A stretch of DNA of 35,527 nucleotides from an uncultured Verrucomicrobiota bacterium (GTDB lineage: Bacteria; Verrucomicrobiota; Verrucomicrobiia; Opitutales; Seribacteraceae), in contig CACHJU010000022.1 of NCBI GenBank assembly GCA_902580225.1, forward strand, positions 1 to 35,527, read 5' to 3'. Of the stretch, positions 23,926 to 31,481 are shown one piece after another. Within the stretch, counting starts at the first letter, position 1; every line of letters starts with the position of its first letter. Under the pieces are notes generated by a model. That model saw only the letters and a program-made list of their open reading frames with translations. It had not been told where the DNA came from and searched no databases. A program made the position numbers and the translations under genes.

Positions 23926-24683
23926 AAAGTTCGCTTTATTTTGGCGAAGTGCGCCATCAGAGAAAAGGCCCCAAAAGACACGCTTTTAAATACGATGTTT
24001 TCATGTGCCATCTGTTCATCGATGAAATCAGAGAAGTCTTCGAAAAAAAATGGTTTTGGTCAGCCAATCAAAAAAATCTCTCCTCCTATCAACGGTCTGA
24101 CTATCACAAACCTGAAATCAAGGATTTAGCTTCTGCGGTTCGATCCACCATGGGCAAACAACTGGGTCGTTCAATCGAGGGTCCAGTTTCTATTATTACT
24201 CATCTGCGCACCTTTGGCTATTGTTTCAACCCAGTTTCATTCTACTACTGCTGGGATCAAGAAAAAACAATACCGCATGCGATGATGACTGAAATTACCA
24301 ATACTCCCTGGCATGAACGTTATTCAAAATGTTTTGATTTACAGGATCTGGGAAAAGAAAAATCCACCCATAATTTCAAAAAGGAATTCCATGTTTCACC
24401 CTTTATCGGAATGGATGTAAATTATGACTGGCATTTTCACGGTCCTGCTGAAAAATTCAAAGTGGATATGGTTCTGTGCGAAGATCAAAAAATTATCTTC
24501 AGTGCCCACCTGAACCTTACCCATAAAATCTTTAACCTACAAAATTCGACCTGGGCACTCATTCGCTTTCCCCTGCTTACTTTTAGAATTATATTCGGAA
24601 TTTATTGGCATGCCCTTCTACTTCGTTTAAAAGGTTGTCGTTTTTATCCACATCCCAAAAATTCTATTTCCCCAACACAATGA
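23922..24683 (+). CDS. DUF1365 family protein
   Basis: The GTG start overlaps the stop of the FAD oxidoreductase gene by four bases. The 253-residue protein has DUF1365 hallmarks: YFGEVRHQRKGPKRHAFKY at the start, then ITHLRTFGYCFNPVSFYYCWD, EITNTPWHERY, and KEFHVSPFIGMDVNYDWHF. A C-terminal hydrophobic stretch (ALIRFPLLTFRIIFGIYWHALLLRL) suggests membrane association. Family function is unknown biochemically, but the gene is nearly always between the flavoprotein and a CFA-type methyltransferase, and members affect unusual fatty acid formation. It is joined to the following methyltransferase by an ATGA overlap. Confidence 0.93.
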   Translation: MKSSLYFGEVRHQRKGPKRHAFKYDVFMCHLFIDEIREVFEKKWFWSANQKNLSSYQRSDYHKPEIKDLASAVRSTMGKQLGRSIEGPVSIITHLRTFGYCFNPVSFYYCWDQEKTIPHAMMTEITNTPWHERYSKCFDLQDLGKEKSTHNFKKEFHVSPFIGMDVNYDWHFHGPAEKFKVDMVLCEDQKIIFSAHLNLTHKIFNLQNSTWALIRFPLLTFRIIFGIYWHALLLRLKGCRFYPHPKNSISPTQ

Positions 24684-25948
24684 ATAACCCAACGGCACAA
24701 CATGCCACAAAATTCACCCTGTCCGAAAATGGAAATGCCGGATTTTGGGAATGTGCCCTGCTTGGCCAGTTAAAAAAAATTGATCAGGGTGCACTGACAG
24801 TCAAAATGGGAAAAAGAAAACTAACTCTAGGAACCCCCTCGAGTACCAGCATCTCTGCGGGTATTGAAATAACCGACAAATCCTTTTTTCGAAAATCCTG
24901 CTTGGGGGGATCTCTTGGCGTAGCTGACAGTTACGCGGACGGGGACTGGGAAACAGATGATCTGGTCAGCGTCTTCCGCCTCTTTCTCCAAAATCAGGAT
25001 GTGATGGATGGTATGGAAAGCGGCTGGGCTTCCCTGCTCAACCGAATGGCAAGGTGGGGCTATTTAGTAGGCCAAAAAAATACCCGCAAGGGAAGCCGGA
25101 AAAACATCGCCCTTCACTACGACTTGGGAAACGATTTCTATGAACTCATGCTCGACCCGACCATGACCTATTCGTGCGGAATTTTCGAATCTGCCCAAAC
25201 TACTCTGGAACAAGCTTCGCTAGCAAAATATGACCGTATTATTGAACAGCTTGATATACAACCCCACCACCAAGTTCTGGAAATTGGATGCGGTTGGGGC
25301 GGATTTGCCCATCGACTGGCCGAACGGACTCAAGCCAGGCTCACCGCCACCACGATTTCGGAACGCCAATTTGAATATGCCCAAAACCGGATTCAAAAAA
25401 ACGGATTCGATGACCGAGTTTCTATTATCAAAAAAGACTACCGGGATTTGGTCGGCCAGTTTGACCGTATCGTTTCCATTGAAATGATCGAAGCGGTGGG
25501 CCATGAATTCCTCCCCGCCTATTTTTCTCAAGTCTCTGACCTTCTACTTTACAATGGAGCCGCTTTGATTCAGGGAATCACCATGCCCGACCACCGCTAT
25601 GGACAATACCTCAAGGAAGTCGATTATATCCGCACCCGTGTCTTTCCGGGAAGTTGTGTGCCCTCCGCCTCCGCAATGATTGAAGCTGCGGTCAAAGAAT
25701 CAAATCTGCGCCCAGCCGACCTTTACGATTTTGGATACCATTATTCCCGTACCCTACGGGAGTGGCGTCTGCGCTTCCAGGAAAACGAAAACCAGATTAA
25801 AGAACTGGGCTATGACGAACATTTCCGCAGGGCATGGCTCTATTACCTCAGTTATTGCGAAGCCGGGTTTGAGGAAGGCTACACCGGGGATATTCATCTC
25901 CTGCTCGCCAAGCCGGAATGCAAACTATGCCGCGGTTTTCCAAAATGA
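24680..25948 (+). CDS. CFA-synthase-family S-adenosylmethionine methyltransferase (first)
   Basis: ATG 24680 overlaps the DUF1365 stop (ATGA), and a longer frame to 24605 lies inside that gene. The 422-residue protein has the cyclopropane fatty acid synthase layout: an N-terminal domain (about 1-140) with SLGVADSYADGDWETDDLV, then NIALHYDLGNDFYELMLDPTMTYSCGIFE, the SAM motif VLEIGCGWGGFAHRLAE, and SIEMIEAVGHEFLPAYFSQV. The end has SYCEAGFEEGYTGDIHLLLAKP. It transfers a methylene or methyl group from SAM to the double bond of a phospholipid acyl chain. Whether the product is cyclopropane or a methylated precursor (as for furan or 10-methyl fatty acids) cannot be read directly, but the neighbouring flavoprotein favours the second. 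Confidence 0.92.
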   Translation: MNNPTAQHATKFTLSENGNAGFWECALLGQLKKIDQGALTVKMGKRKLTLGTPSSTSISAGIEITDKSFFRKSCLGGSLGVADSYADGDWETDDLVSVFRLFLQNQDVMDGMESGWASLLNRMARWGYLVGQKNTRKGSRKNIALHYDLGNDFYELMLDPTMTYSCGIFESAQTTLEQASLAKYDRIIEQLDIQPHHQVLEIGCGWGGFAHRLAERTQARLTATTISERQFEYAQNRIQKNGFDDRVSIIKKDYRDLVGQFDRIVSIEMIEAVGHEFLPAYFSQVSDLLLYNGAALIQGITMPDHRYGQYLKEVDYIRTRVFPGSCVPSASAMIEAAVKESNLRPADLYDFGYHYSRTLREWRLRFQENENQIKELGYDEHFRRAWLYYLSYCEAGFEEGYTGDIHLLLAKPECKLCRGFPK

Positions 25949-26475
25949 GTCCGAGGCTTTCATTCTTCACGGACTTGGTTATTTTTCAATGTGCATGGTT
26001 CGCTTGTGTACTCGCCACAGTCAGTCCAATCCCTTACCTCCTTCCTGCTATTGGTACCCTTTTGGTGTTAATTCGTTCAATCTCAACAAGGGGAATTCGT
26101 CAGGTTCTTCCATTCACTCTGGCATGCCTTTTCCTTGGCATCCTTGGCGATGGCACCCTAGTCTACCTAAATCTTTTAATTTTCGAACCTTATCCAGATC
26201 TCTTTGGAGCCCCGCTTTGGATGATTGCCCTTTGGATTAATTTTGGACTCATGCTTCGGCCCCTCTTCACCTGGTTTCTAGAAAATTTCTTACGCTCCAT
26301 TATCGGATTCTCCCTCGGTGGAGTGGTTGCCTATTATTCCGGTCAAAAATTGGGAGTGCTTACCTTTGTCACTGATTTTAATTCTCATATTGGAGTGGCT
26401 CTTGAATGGGCGTTCGCAGGGATTATTCTTCACTTTATCCACCTAAAATTTCCATCGGTTGAATCCTCCCAATGA
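25945..26475 (+). CDS. DUF2878 family membrane protein
   Basis: ATG 25945 overlaps the methyltransferase stop by four bases, matching its operon neighbours; in-frame ATGs at 25918 and 25930 are alternatives. The 176-residue protein has about four to five membrane segments and the DUF2878 motif APLWMIALWINFGLMLRPLF, followed by GFSLGGVVAYYSGQKLGVL. The role is unknown. Members repeatedly occur with DUF1365, CFA-family and photolyase genes in light-responsive clusters, which is also the case here. It is joined by an ATGA overlap to DUF1295 downstream. It may hold or present lipid substrates in the inner membrane. Confidence 0.85.
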   Translation: MSPRLSFFTDLVIFQCAWFACVLATVSPIPYLLPAIGTLLVLIRSISTRGIRQVLPFTLACLFLGILGDGTLVYLNLLIFEPYPDLFGAPLWMIALWINFGLMLRPLFTWFLENFLRSIIGFSLGGVVAYYSGQKLGVLTFVTDFNSHIGVALEWAFAGIILHFIHLKFPSVESSQ

Positions 26476-27263
26476 GCACAATCGAACTTTTAATCTATGG
26501 ACAAGTCGGGGCATCAATTCTGATGTTCTTTGCCTGGATTCATGCACTCGTCATAAAAAATACATCCTATGTAGATGCACTCTGGGGCTATGGCGTCGGA
26601 ATTCTCGGATTTATTTTCCTAACCCTGGCAACTGACAATTGTGATCCCGCAAGACTGGCTCTACTAAAAGCCCTTTTGATTACCTGGTCCGTCCGGCTGG
26701 GAACTTATTTACTGAAAAGATGCCTGGGCAAAACCGAAGATGCCCGCTATGCCTATCTGCGTGAATACATGGGCAAAAAAGCCAATCTTGGATTCTTTAT
26801 TTTTTTCCAAATTCAGGCTTTCTGGGTGGTTCTTTTTGCATCCCCTTTTCTTATTCTGGTCCGAAATCCAAATCCGATTAATTCCATGGATCACATTGGT
26901 CTGATCATCTGGCTGATTGGATTCAGTGGAGTCCACATTGCGGACAAACAACTCAAAATATTTAAATCTCAGCCCGACTGTACCCGTGCCGATGTATGCA
27001 GTACCGGACTTTGGAAATATTCAAGACACCCCAATTATTTTTTCGAATGGGTTCTTTGGATTAGCTATATTTTCCTTGGCTGGCAGGCACCACTTGGCGA
27101 ATGGCTTCTTCTCATTCCAGTCATTTTATATATTTTTCTGAGTAAAATAACCGGAGTTCCCTTTGTGGAGGCAAGGAAACTGGAAGCAAGTGGCAAGGAA
27201 TATGAATCTTACATCCAACAAACCAATTCTTTTTTTCCAGGTCTTCCAAAAAATAAAACATAA
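26472..27263 (+). CDS. DUF1295 / steroid 5-alpha-reductase-like membrane protein
   Basis: The 263-residue protein has six or so membrane segments and the C-terminal signature of the DUF1295/steroid 5-alpha-reductase superfamily: GLWKYSRHPNYFFEWVLWISY, where Arg-His-Pro-Asn-Tyr and the Glu bind NADPH, and VPFVEARKLEASGKEYESYIQQTNSFFP at the end. YVDALWGYGVG is the conserved N-terminal motif. Relatives reduce carbon-carbon double bonds in sterols or lipids. Between two CFA-family enzymes it could reduce a methylene intermediate or control unsaturation. ATGA overlap upstream; three bases to the next start. Confidence 0.92.
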   Translation: MSTIELLIYGQVGASILMFFAWIHALVIKNTSYVDALWGYGVGILGFIFLTLATDNCDPARLALLKALLITWSVRLGTYLLKRCLGKTEDARYAYLREYMGKKANLGFFIFFQIQAFWVVLFASPFLILVRNPNPINSMDHIGLIIWLIGFSGVHIADKQLKIFKSQPDCTRADVCSTGLWKYSRHPNYFFEWVLWISYIFLGWQAPLGEWLLLIPVILYIFLSKITGVPFVEARKLEASGKEYESYIQQTNSFFPGLPKNKT

Positions 27264-27266
27264 AAA

Positions 27267-28307
27267 ATGAGCCTGACCAATTTTCTGATCGACCTTGCCG
27301 AACGCGGACTTGTACCTGATTTTATGATCCGGGCAGGCATTCGGAACCTATGTCGGAAACGCCTGAAACAATGTAAGTCCACAGACTGTGAGGCGAACGC
27401 CGAACTCGCGGAAAAATATATTGCCGATTCGGATGCCTCCCCCATGGCAGTCCTCACGGAAAAGGCGAATCAACAACATTATGAAGTACCGTCGGAATTT
27501 TACCGGCATGCTCTGGGTAAAAATTTTAAATACAGTTGCTGCTATTATGATTCAAAAAATTCTTCGCTGGACGATGCAGAGGACCGGGCTCTTGAATTAA
27601 CCTGCGAGCATGCAAAACTGAAAAACGAACTGGATATTCTTGAACTCGGTTGCGGTTGGGGTTCTCTATCCTTATGGATGGCAAAAAACTTCCCCGAATC
27701 AAAAATTACCTCGATTTCCAATTCAAACTCGCAGCGGATATATATTATGGAACAGGCAAGAATCCGTAGCCTGAAAAACCTCACTGTTTATACCGAGGAC
27801 ATCAATGAATTTGAAACGGATTCCAGCTTTGACCGGGTGGTCTCGGTCGAAATGTTCGAACATGTAAGAAATCACCGCGAATTATTCAACCGTATTCACG
27901 GCTGGCTCAAACCCGGGGGAAAACTCTTCACTCATGTGTTCTGCCACCGCTCCACCTCCTACCCCTTTGATGTCGAAGGTGAGGACGATTGGATGTCCAA
28001 ACACTTTTTCAGCGGAGGTACCATGCCCGCGGACGAGCTTTTTATTCGAATCTCCGGCCAAATGGAACTGGAACACCGATGGAGATGGTCCGGTGAACAT
28101 TATGCCAAGACATCCGAAGACTGGGTGATCAATATTGATAATGCCCGGGCCGAAATTCTTAAATTGTTCAATCAGGATTTGTCCATGGGCGAGGCCCATC
28201 GTACCTATTACCGTTGGCGTATCTTCTTCCTTGCCTGTGCGGAGACTTTTGGTTTTCGAAATGGACAGGAATGGTGGGTCAGTCATTACTTATTTAAAAA
28301 ACCATGA
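27267..28307 (+). CDS. CFA-synthase-family methyltransferase (second, shorter)
   Basis: This 346-residue relative of the first methyltransferase lacks most of the CFA N-terminal domain. After MSLTNFLIDLAERGLVPDFMIRAGIR comes EKANQQHYEVPSEFYRHALGKNFKYSCCYYDS and the SAM motif ILELGCGWGSLSLWMAKNFPES, then RVVSVEMFEHVRNHRELFNRI. It resembles the short CFA-like branch that also includes plant coclaurine-N-methyltransferase-like proteins. The different N-terminus implies a different acceptor from the first enzyme. It lies three bases after DUF1295 and overlaps the PQQ-like gene by four bases. Confidence 0.9.
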   Translation: MSLTNFLIDLAERGLVPDFMIRAGIRNLCRKRLKQCKSTDCEANAELAEKYIADSDASPMAVLTEKANQQHYEVPSEFYRHALGKNFKYSCCYYDSKNSSLDDAEDRALELTCEHAKLKNELDILELGCGWGSLSLWMAKNFPESKITSISNSNSQRIYIMEQARIRSLKNLTVYTEDINEFETDSSFDRVVSVEMFEHVRNHRELFNRIHGWLKPGGKLFTHVFCHRSTSYPFDVEGEDDWMSKHFFSGGTMPADELFIRISGQMELEHRWRWSGEHYAKTSEDWVINIDNARAEILKLFNQDLSMGEAHRTYYRWRIFFLACAETFGFRNGQEWWVSHYLFKKP

Positions 28308-29551
28308 AAACATCTCTTTTTTATCTCACCCTGACCCTGCTTTTTTTCCGACCCGTTCATGGGGAGGAAGTTTCAAATACTTCCGAAAATTGGAATCAGT
28401 GGCGGGGTCCGAACCGGGATGGTTTTATAGCAGAAGGGAGCCCCTGGCCTAAGTTCATTTCAAAGAAAAAATTGGCTCTGAACTGGCGGGAAAAAATCGG
28501 CAAGGGATACCCGGGTCCGGTAACCTCTGACACTCTCGTATTCACCGTCGAAACCAAAGGGAAACTTGAAGTCGTCCGGGCCTTTGACCGTTCAAATGGG
28601 AAACAGAAATGGGAGTCAGAATGGAAGGGCTCAATGAGCGTTCCCTTCTTTGCCTGGAAAAATGGCAGTTGGGTACGCTCCACGCCGATTTTCGATGGAG
28701 AAAATCTGTATGTCGGGGGCATGCGTGACTTTCTAGTCTGTCTAGACGGCCAGTCAGGAAAGATAAAATGGCAGGTCGACTTTATGGAACGCCATGACAG
28801 CCCCCTTCCCGCATTTGGTTTCGTCTGCTCTCCTCTCGTTCATGATGGTTATCTTTATGTTCAGGCAGGTTCCGGATTTAGCAAGTTGGAACGGGAAACC
28901 GGAAAATCCGTCTGGCGAAGCCTAATTCACAAAGGCGATAAGTACGGGAGTGCCTTTTCATCCCCAGTCACTGCGACAATATGTGGAGTTGAACAACTTG
29001 TAGTGCAAACCCGGACAGAACTTACCGGAGTTCATCCGGCGGATGGTAAAGTGCTTTGGAAAAAACCGGTCAAAGCTTATCGCGGCATGAACATTCTCAC
29101 CCCCACCCTTTTGGGAAATTCCATCCTGACCAGCACCTACGGGGGGAAAAGCCTGCTCTTTGATTTGACCAAAAAATCGGATCAATTTTCAATTTCTCAG
29201 AATTGGGAAAATAAACAGGAGGGTTATATGTCCAGTCCGATCGTAATTGACGGGTACGGCTACCTGCACCTCCGAAAACAACGGATTACCTGTCTTGATA
29301 TGAAAAGCGGGGAGACTCAATGGATAAGCAGTGAATCTTTTGGAAAATACATGTCTATGGTTTCAAACGGAAAAGAAATCCTCGCCCTCGATGAAGACGG
29401 CACTCTGTACTTGATCGAGGCCGATCCGGAAAAATTTATCATCAAAGAAAAACGGTCAATTTCCGAATCTCCAACCTGGGCATACCTGGCCGTTTCAGGC
29501 AATCAGTTATTCGTCAGGGAACTGGAGGCCATTGCCTGCTACAGTTGGTAA
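28304..29551 (+). CDS. Exported PQQ-like beta-propeller protein (second)
   Basis: The ATG overlaps the methyltransferase stop by four bases. A signal peptide (KTSLFYLTLTLLFFRPVHGEE) precedes WNQWRGPNRDGF, the same N-terminal motif as the lipoprotein at 9162. Blade repeats include GKQKWESEWKG, GKIKWQVDF, GKSVWRSLI, GKVLWKKPV and GETQWISSES, as in an eight-bladed propeller of 415 residues. There is no lipobox Cys, so it should be free in the periplasm. No dehydrogenase or PQQ-synthesis gene is near. Its place at the end of a lipid-modification operon is unusual; it may sense or transfer electrons, or merely be co-transcribed. A hairpin 8 bases past the stop may end the transcript. Confidence 0.88.
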   Translation: MKTSLFYLTLTLLFFRPVHGEEVSNTSENWNQWRGPNRDGFIAEGSPWPKFISKKKLALNWREKIGKGYPGPVTSDTLVFTVETKGKLEVVRAFDRSNGKQKWESEWKGSMSVPFFAWKNGSWVRSTPIFDGENLYVGGMRDFLVCLDGQSGKIKWQVDFMERHDSPLPAFGFVCSPLVHDGYLYVQAGSGFSKLERETGKSVWRSLIHKGDKYGSAFSSPVTATICGVEQLVVQTRTELTGVHPADGKVLWKKPVKAYRGMNILTPTLLGNSILTSTYGGKSLLFDLTKKSDQFSISQNWENKQEGYMSSPIVIDGYGYLHLRKQRITCLDMKSGETQWISSESFGKYMSMVSNGKEILALDEDGTLYLIEADPEKFIIKEKRSISESPTWAYLAVSGNQLFVRELEAIACYSW

Positions 29552-29558
29552 ACCCCAA

Positions 29559-29577
29559 CAGGGAGAGGAAATCCCTG
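29559..29577 (+). terminator. Hairpin after the nine-gene operon
   Basis: CAGGGA (29559-29564) pairs with TCCCTG (29572-29577) around GAGGAAA, starting eight bases past the stop of the last operon gene. The following sequence is A-rich rather than T-rich, so it is at best a weak intrinsic terminator or an mRNA-end stabiliser. The rest of the 240-base gap to ilvA shows no gene. Confidence 0.4.
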
Positions 29578-29791
29578 CTCTTAAAAAAAGGGTTCCTCGC
29601 TAGCAATTTTTTTCTCCCGTTTTCACCCTACCCGTCAGTTTTATTTACAGGAGGGAGCCAGAGGAATATCGCTGTAGCCCATCGTACTTGGAAAAAAGGA
29701 ATCGGAGAATGACAGATCCTTTCCCTCTGTCGTCTAACCACCAATAGTTTAGTCTCCAAATAAGAGTGCTTGGTTTTAAAATCTTATCAGA

Positions 29792-31324
29792 TCAAACCGG
29801 TTTTAAAAATCTCCGGTAAGCCACATTATCAGTTTCATCAAAATAATCATATCCTGTTTTAACCAGAAAATTTTGGAACAAAACCATATCCTTTTTCGGG
29901 ACTTGGATACCCACTAGCACTCGGCCATAGGCCGATCCATGGTTTCGATAATGAAATAAAGAAATATTCCAAACCGGATTCATATGTCTTAAAAATTCCA
30001 AAAGGGCTCCTGGTCTTTCAGGGAATTGAAAACGGTATAATCTTTCATTTTCTATACCTCGGGAAACTCGTCCTCCGACCATATGCCGAACATGCAATTT
30101 CGCGGTATCATTATCACTCATATCCTCTACCAAGTATCCCCGACTTGTAAGCCGATCAATAAGTTCTGTCCGGTCTGAACCCCCTTTTCGCAAGCCGACT
30201 CCAACAAAAACCTGGGCATTTTGAACATTCGCATATCGATAATTAAATTCGGTAACCATCAGATTACCCAGAGATTCACAAAAATTTCTGAATGATCCAG
30301 GAGCTTCAGGAATTTCAACCGATAACAACATCTCACGGTTCGCTCCGATTTCGGTTCTTTCAGCAATATGTTGAAGCCGATCGAAATTCATGTTAGCTCC
30401 ACAATTAACCACTACAATCCTCTGGTTTTGGATAGGATTGGATTGAAGATATTTTTTCAAACCCGCCACTCCCAATGCACCCGCTGGTTCCTGAATGGTA
30501 CGGTTTTCATCGTAAATATCTTTGATTGCGGCACAAATTTCATCAATTGAAACTGTTATGACATCATCAACCTGGTCCTTGATTAATTCAAATGGCAGTT
30601 TTCCAATTTGTTTTACTGCCACTCCGTCAGCAAAAATTCCCACACTATCTAAAATCTCTGGCTTGCCGGCTTTCATGGCTACTTTTAAACAGGCTGATTC
30701 TTCAGATTCCACTCCGATTATCTTAATTTTTGGATGTAAATCCTTAATGTAAGTTAAGATTCCCGCAAGCAGACCACCCCCGCCCACTGCGACAAAGATC
30801 GCGTCAATTGAATCTCCCATTTGAGATATAATTTCTTTTCCAATTGTACCTTGTCCGGCTATGACTTCTGAGTCGTCAAAAGGATGAATGAATACATAGC
30901 CTTTTTCCTCCCCCATCTTGAGTGCGTTTTGGAAGGCTTCATCATAACTGTCTCCATGAAGAACAACCTCTGCACCAAGTCCCTGGACCGCATTCACTTT
31001 AATTTCCGGGGTGGTGACGGGCATAACAATTCTTGTCTTAATGCCAAGCTCTTTCCCTCCCAAGGCAACCCCCTGGGCGTGGTTTCCAGCCGAAGCCGTG
31101 ATCACACCTTTTTGTCTTTGATCAGCAGTAAGCAAATTCAACTTGTGAAAAGCTCCCCGTATCTTAAATGAAAAAACTGGTTGTAAGTCTTCCCGTTTGA
31201 AAAATATTTCATTTTTCAAACGAGTCGAAAGAGCATCCGCCTTTTCAATTGGACTGCAAATTGCCAATTTATAAATTTCGGTTGATTCGATCCCTTTCAG
31301 TATTTCTTTTTTTAATTTACTCAC
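29792..31324 (-). CDS. ilvA: Threonine ammonia-lyase (biosynthetic)
   Basis: The 510-residue protein is the long biosynthetic threonine deaminase, which makes 2-oxobutanoate for isoleucine. The PLP lysine is Lys54 in FSFKIRGAFHKL, with SAGNHAQGVAL and VAVGGGGLLAGIL binding the cofactor phosphate. The C-terminal third (about 325-510) has two ACT-like regulatory repeats, seen as LLSVEIPEAPGSFRNFCESLG and LYRFQFPERPGALLEFLRHM, the sites of isoleucine and valine control. Length is close to the E. coli enzyme. It is alone on the reverse strand; other isoleucine genes are absent. A TATAAT-like element lies about 75 bases upstream on its strand, but a promoter cannot be fixed. Confidence 0.96.
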   Translation of the reverse strand: MSKLKKEILKGIESTEIYKLAICSPIEKADALSTRLKNEIFFKREDLQPVFSFKIRGAFHKLNLLTADQRQKGVITASAGNHAQGVALGGKELGIKTRIVMPVTTPEIKVNAVQGLGAEVVLHGDSYDEAFQNALKMGEEKGYVFIHPFDDSEVIAGQGTIGKEIISQMGDSIDAIFVAVGGGGLLAGILTYIKDLHPKIKIIGVESEESACLKVAMKAGKPEILDSVGIFADGVAVKQIGKLPFELIKDQVDDVITVSIDEICAAIKDIYDENRTIQEPAGALGVAGLKKYLQSNPIQNQRIVVVNCGANMNFDRLQHIAERTEIGANREMLLSVEIPEAPGSFRNFCESLGNLMVTEFNYRYANVQNAQVFVGVGLRKGGSDRTELIDRLTSRGYLVEDMSDNDTAKLHVRHMVGGRVSRGIENERLYRFQFPERPGALLEFLRHMNPVWNISLFHYRNHGSAYGRVLVGIQVPKKDMVLFQNFLVKTGYDYFDETDNVAYRRFLKPV

Positions 31325-31481
31325 ATAGAAATTCTTTTGCTGATCTTTTCAGGCTTTTAAAATTGGGATAAAACAAAAATAATCCTTTACGATTTATATA
31401 TTATACTCAGAACAAAAACGGAATATCTTTATAAATCATCTGAATAACCGTCGAGCCTCTTCTCTTTGATATAACTTTAAG

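Noticed and set aside
29580-29620. A7 and T7 tracts after the operon as a terminator stem
   Set aside because: The stem would be only A-T pairs around a long loop with no GC base; not credible as an intrinsic terminator.
31380-31415. TATAAT-like element upstream of ilvA as its promoter
   Set aside because: No acceptable -35 hexamer at the right spacing, and the lineage's promoter consensus is not known to me.
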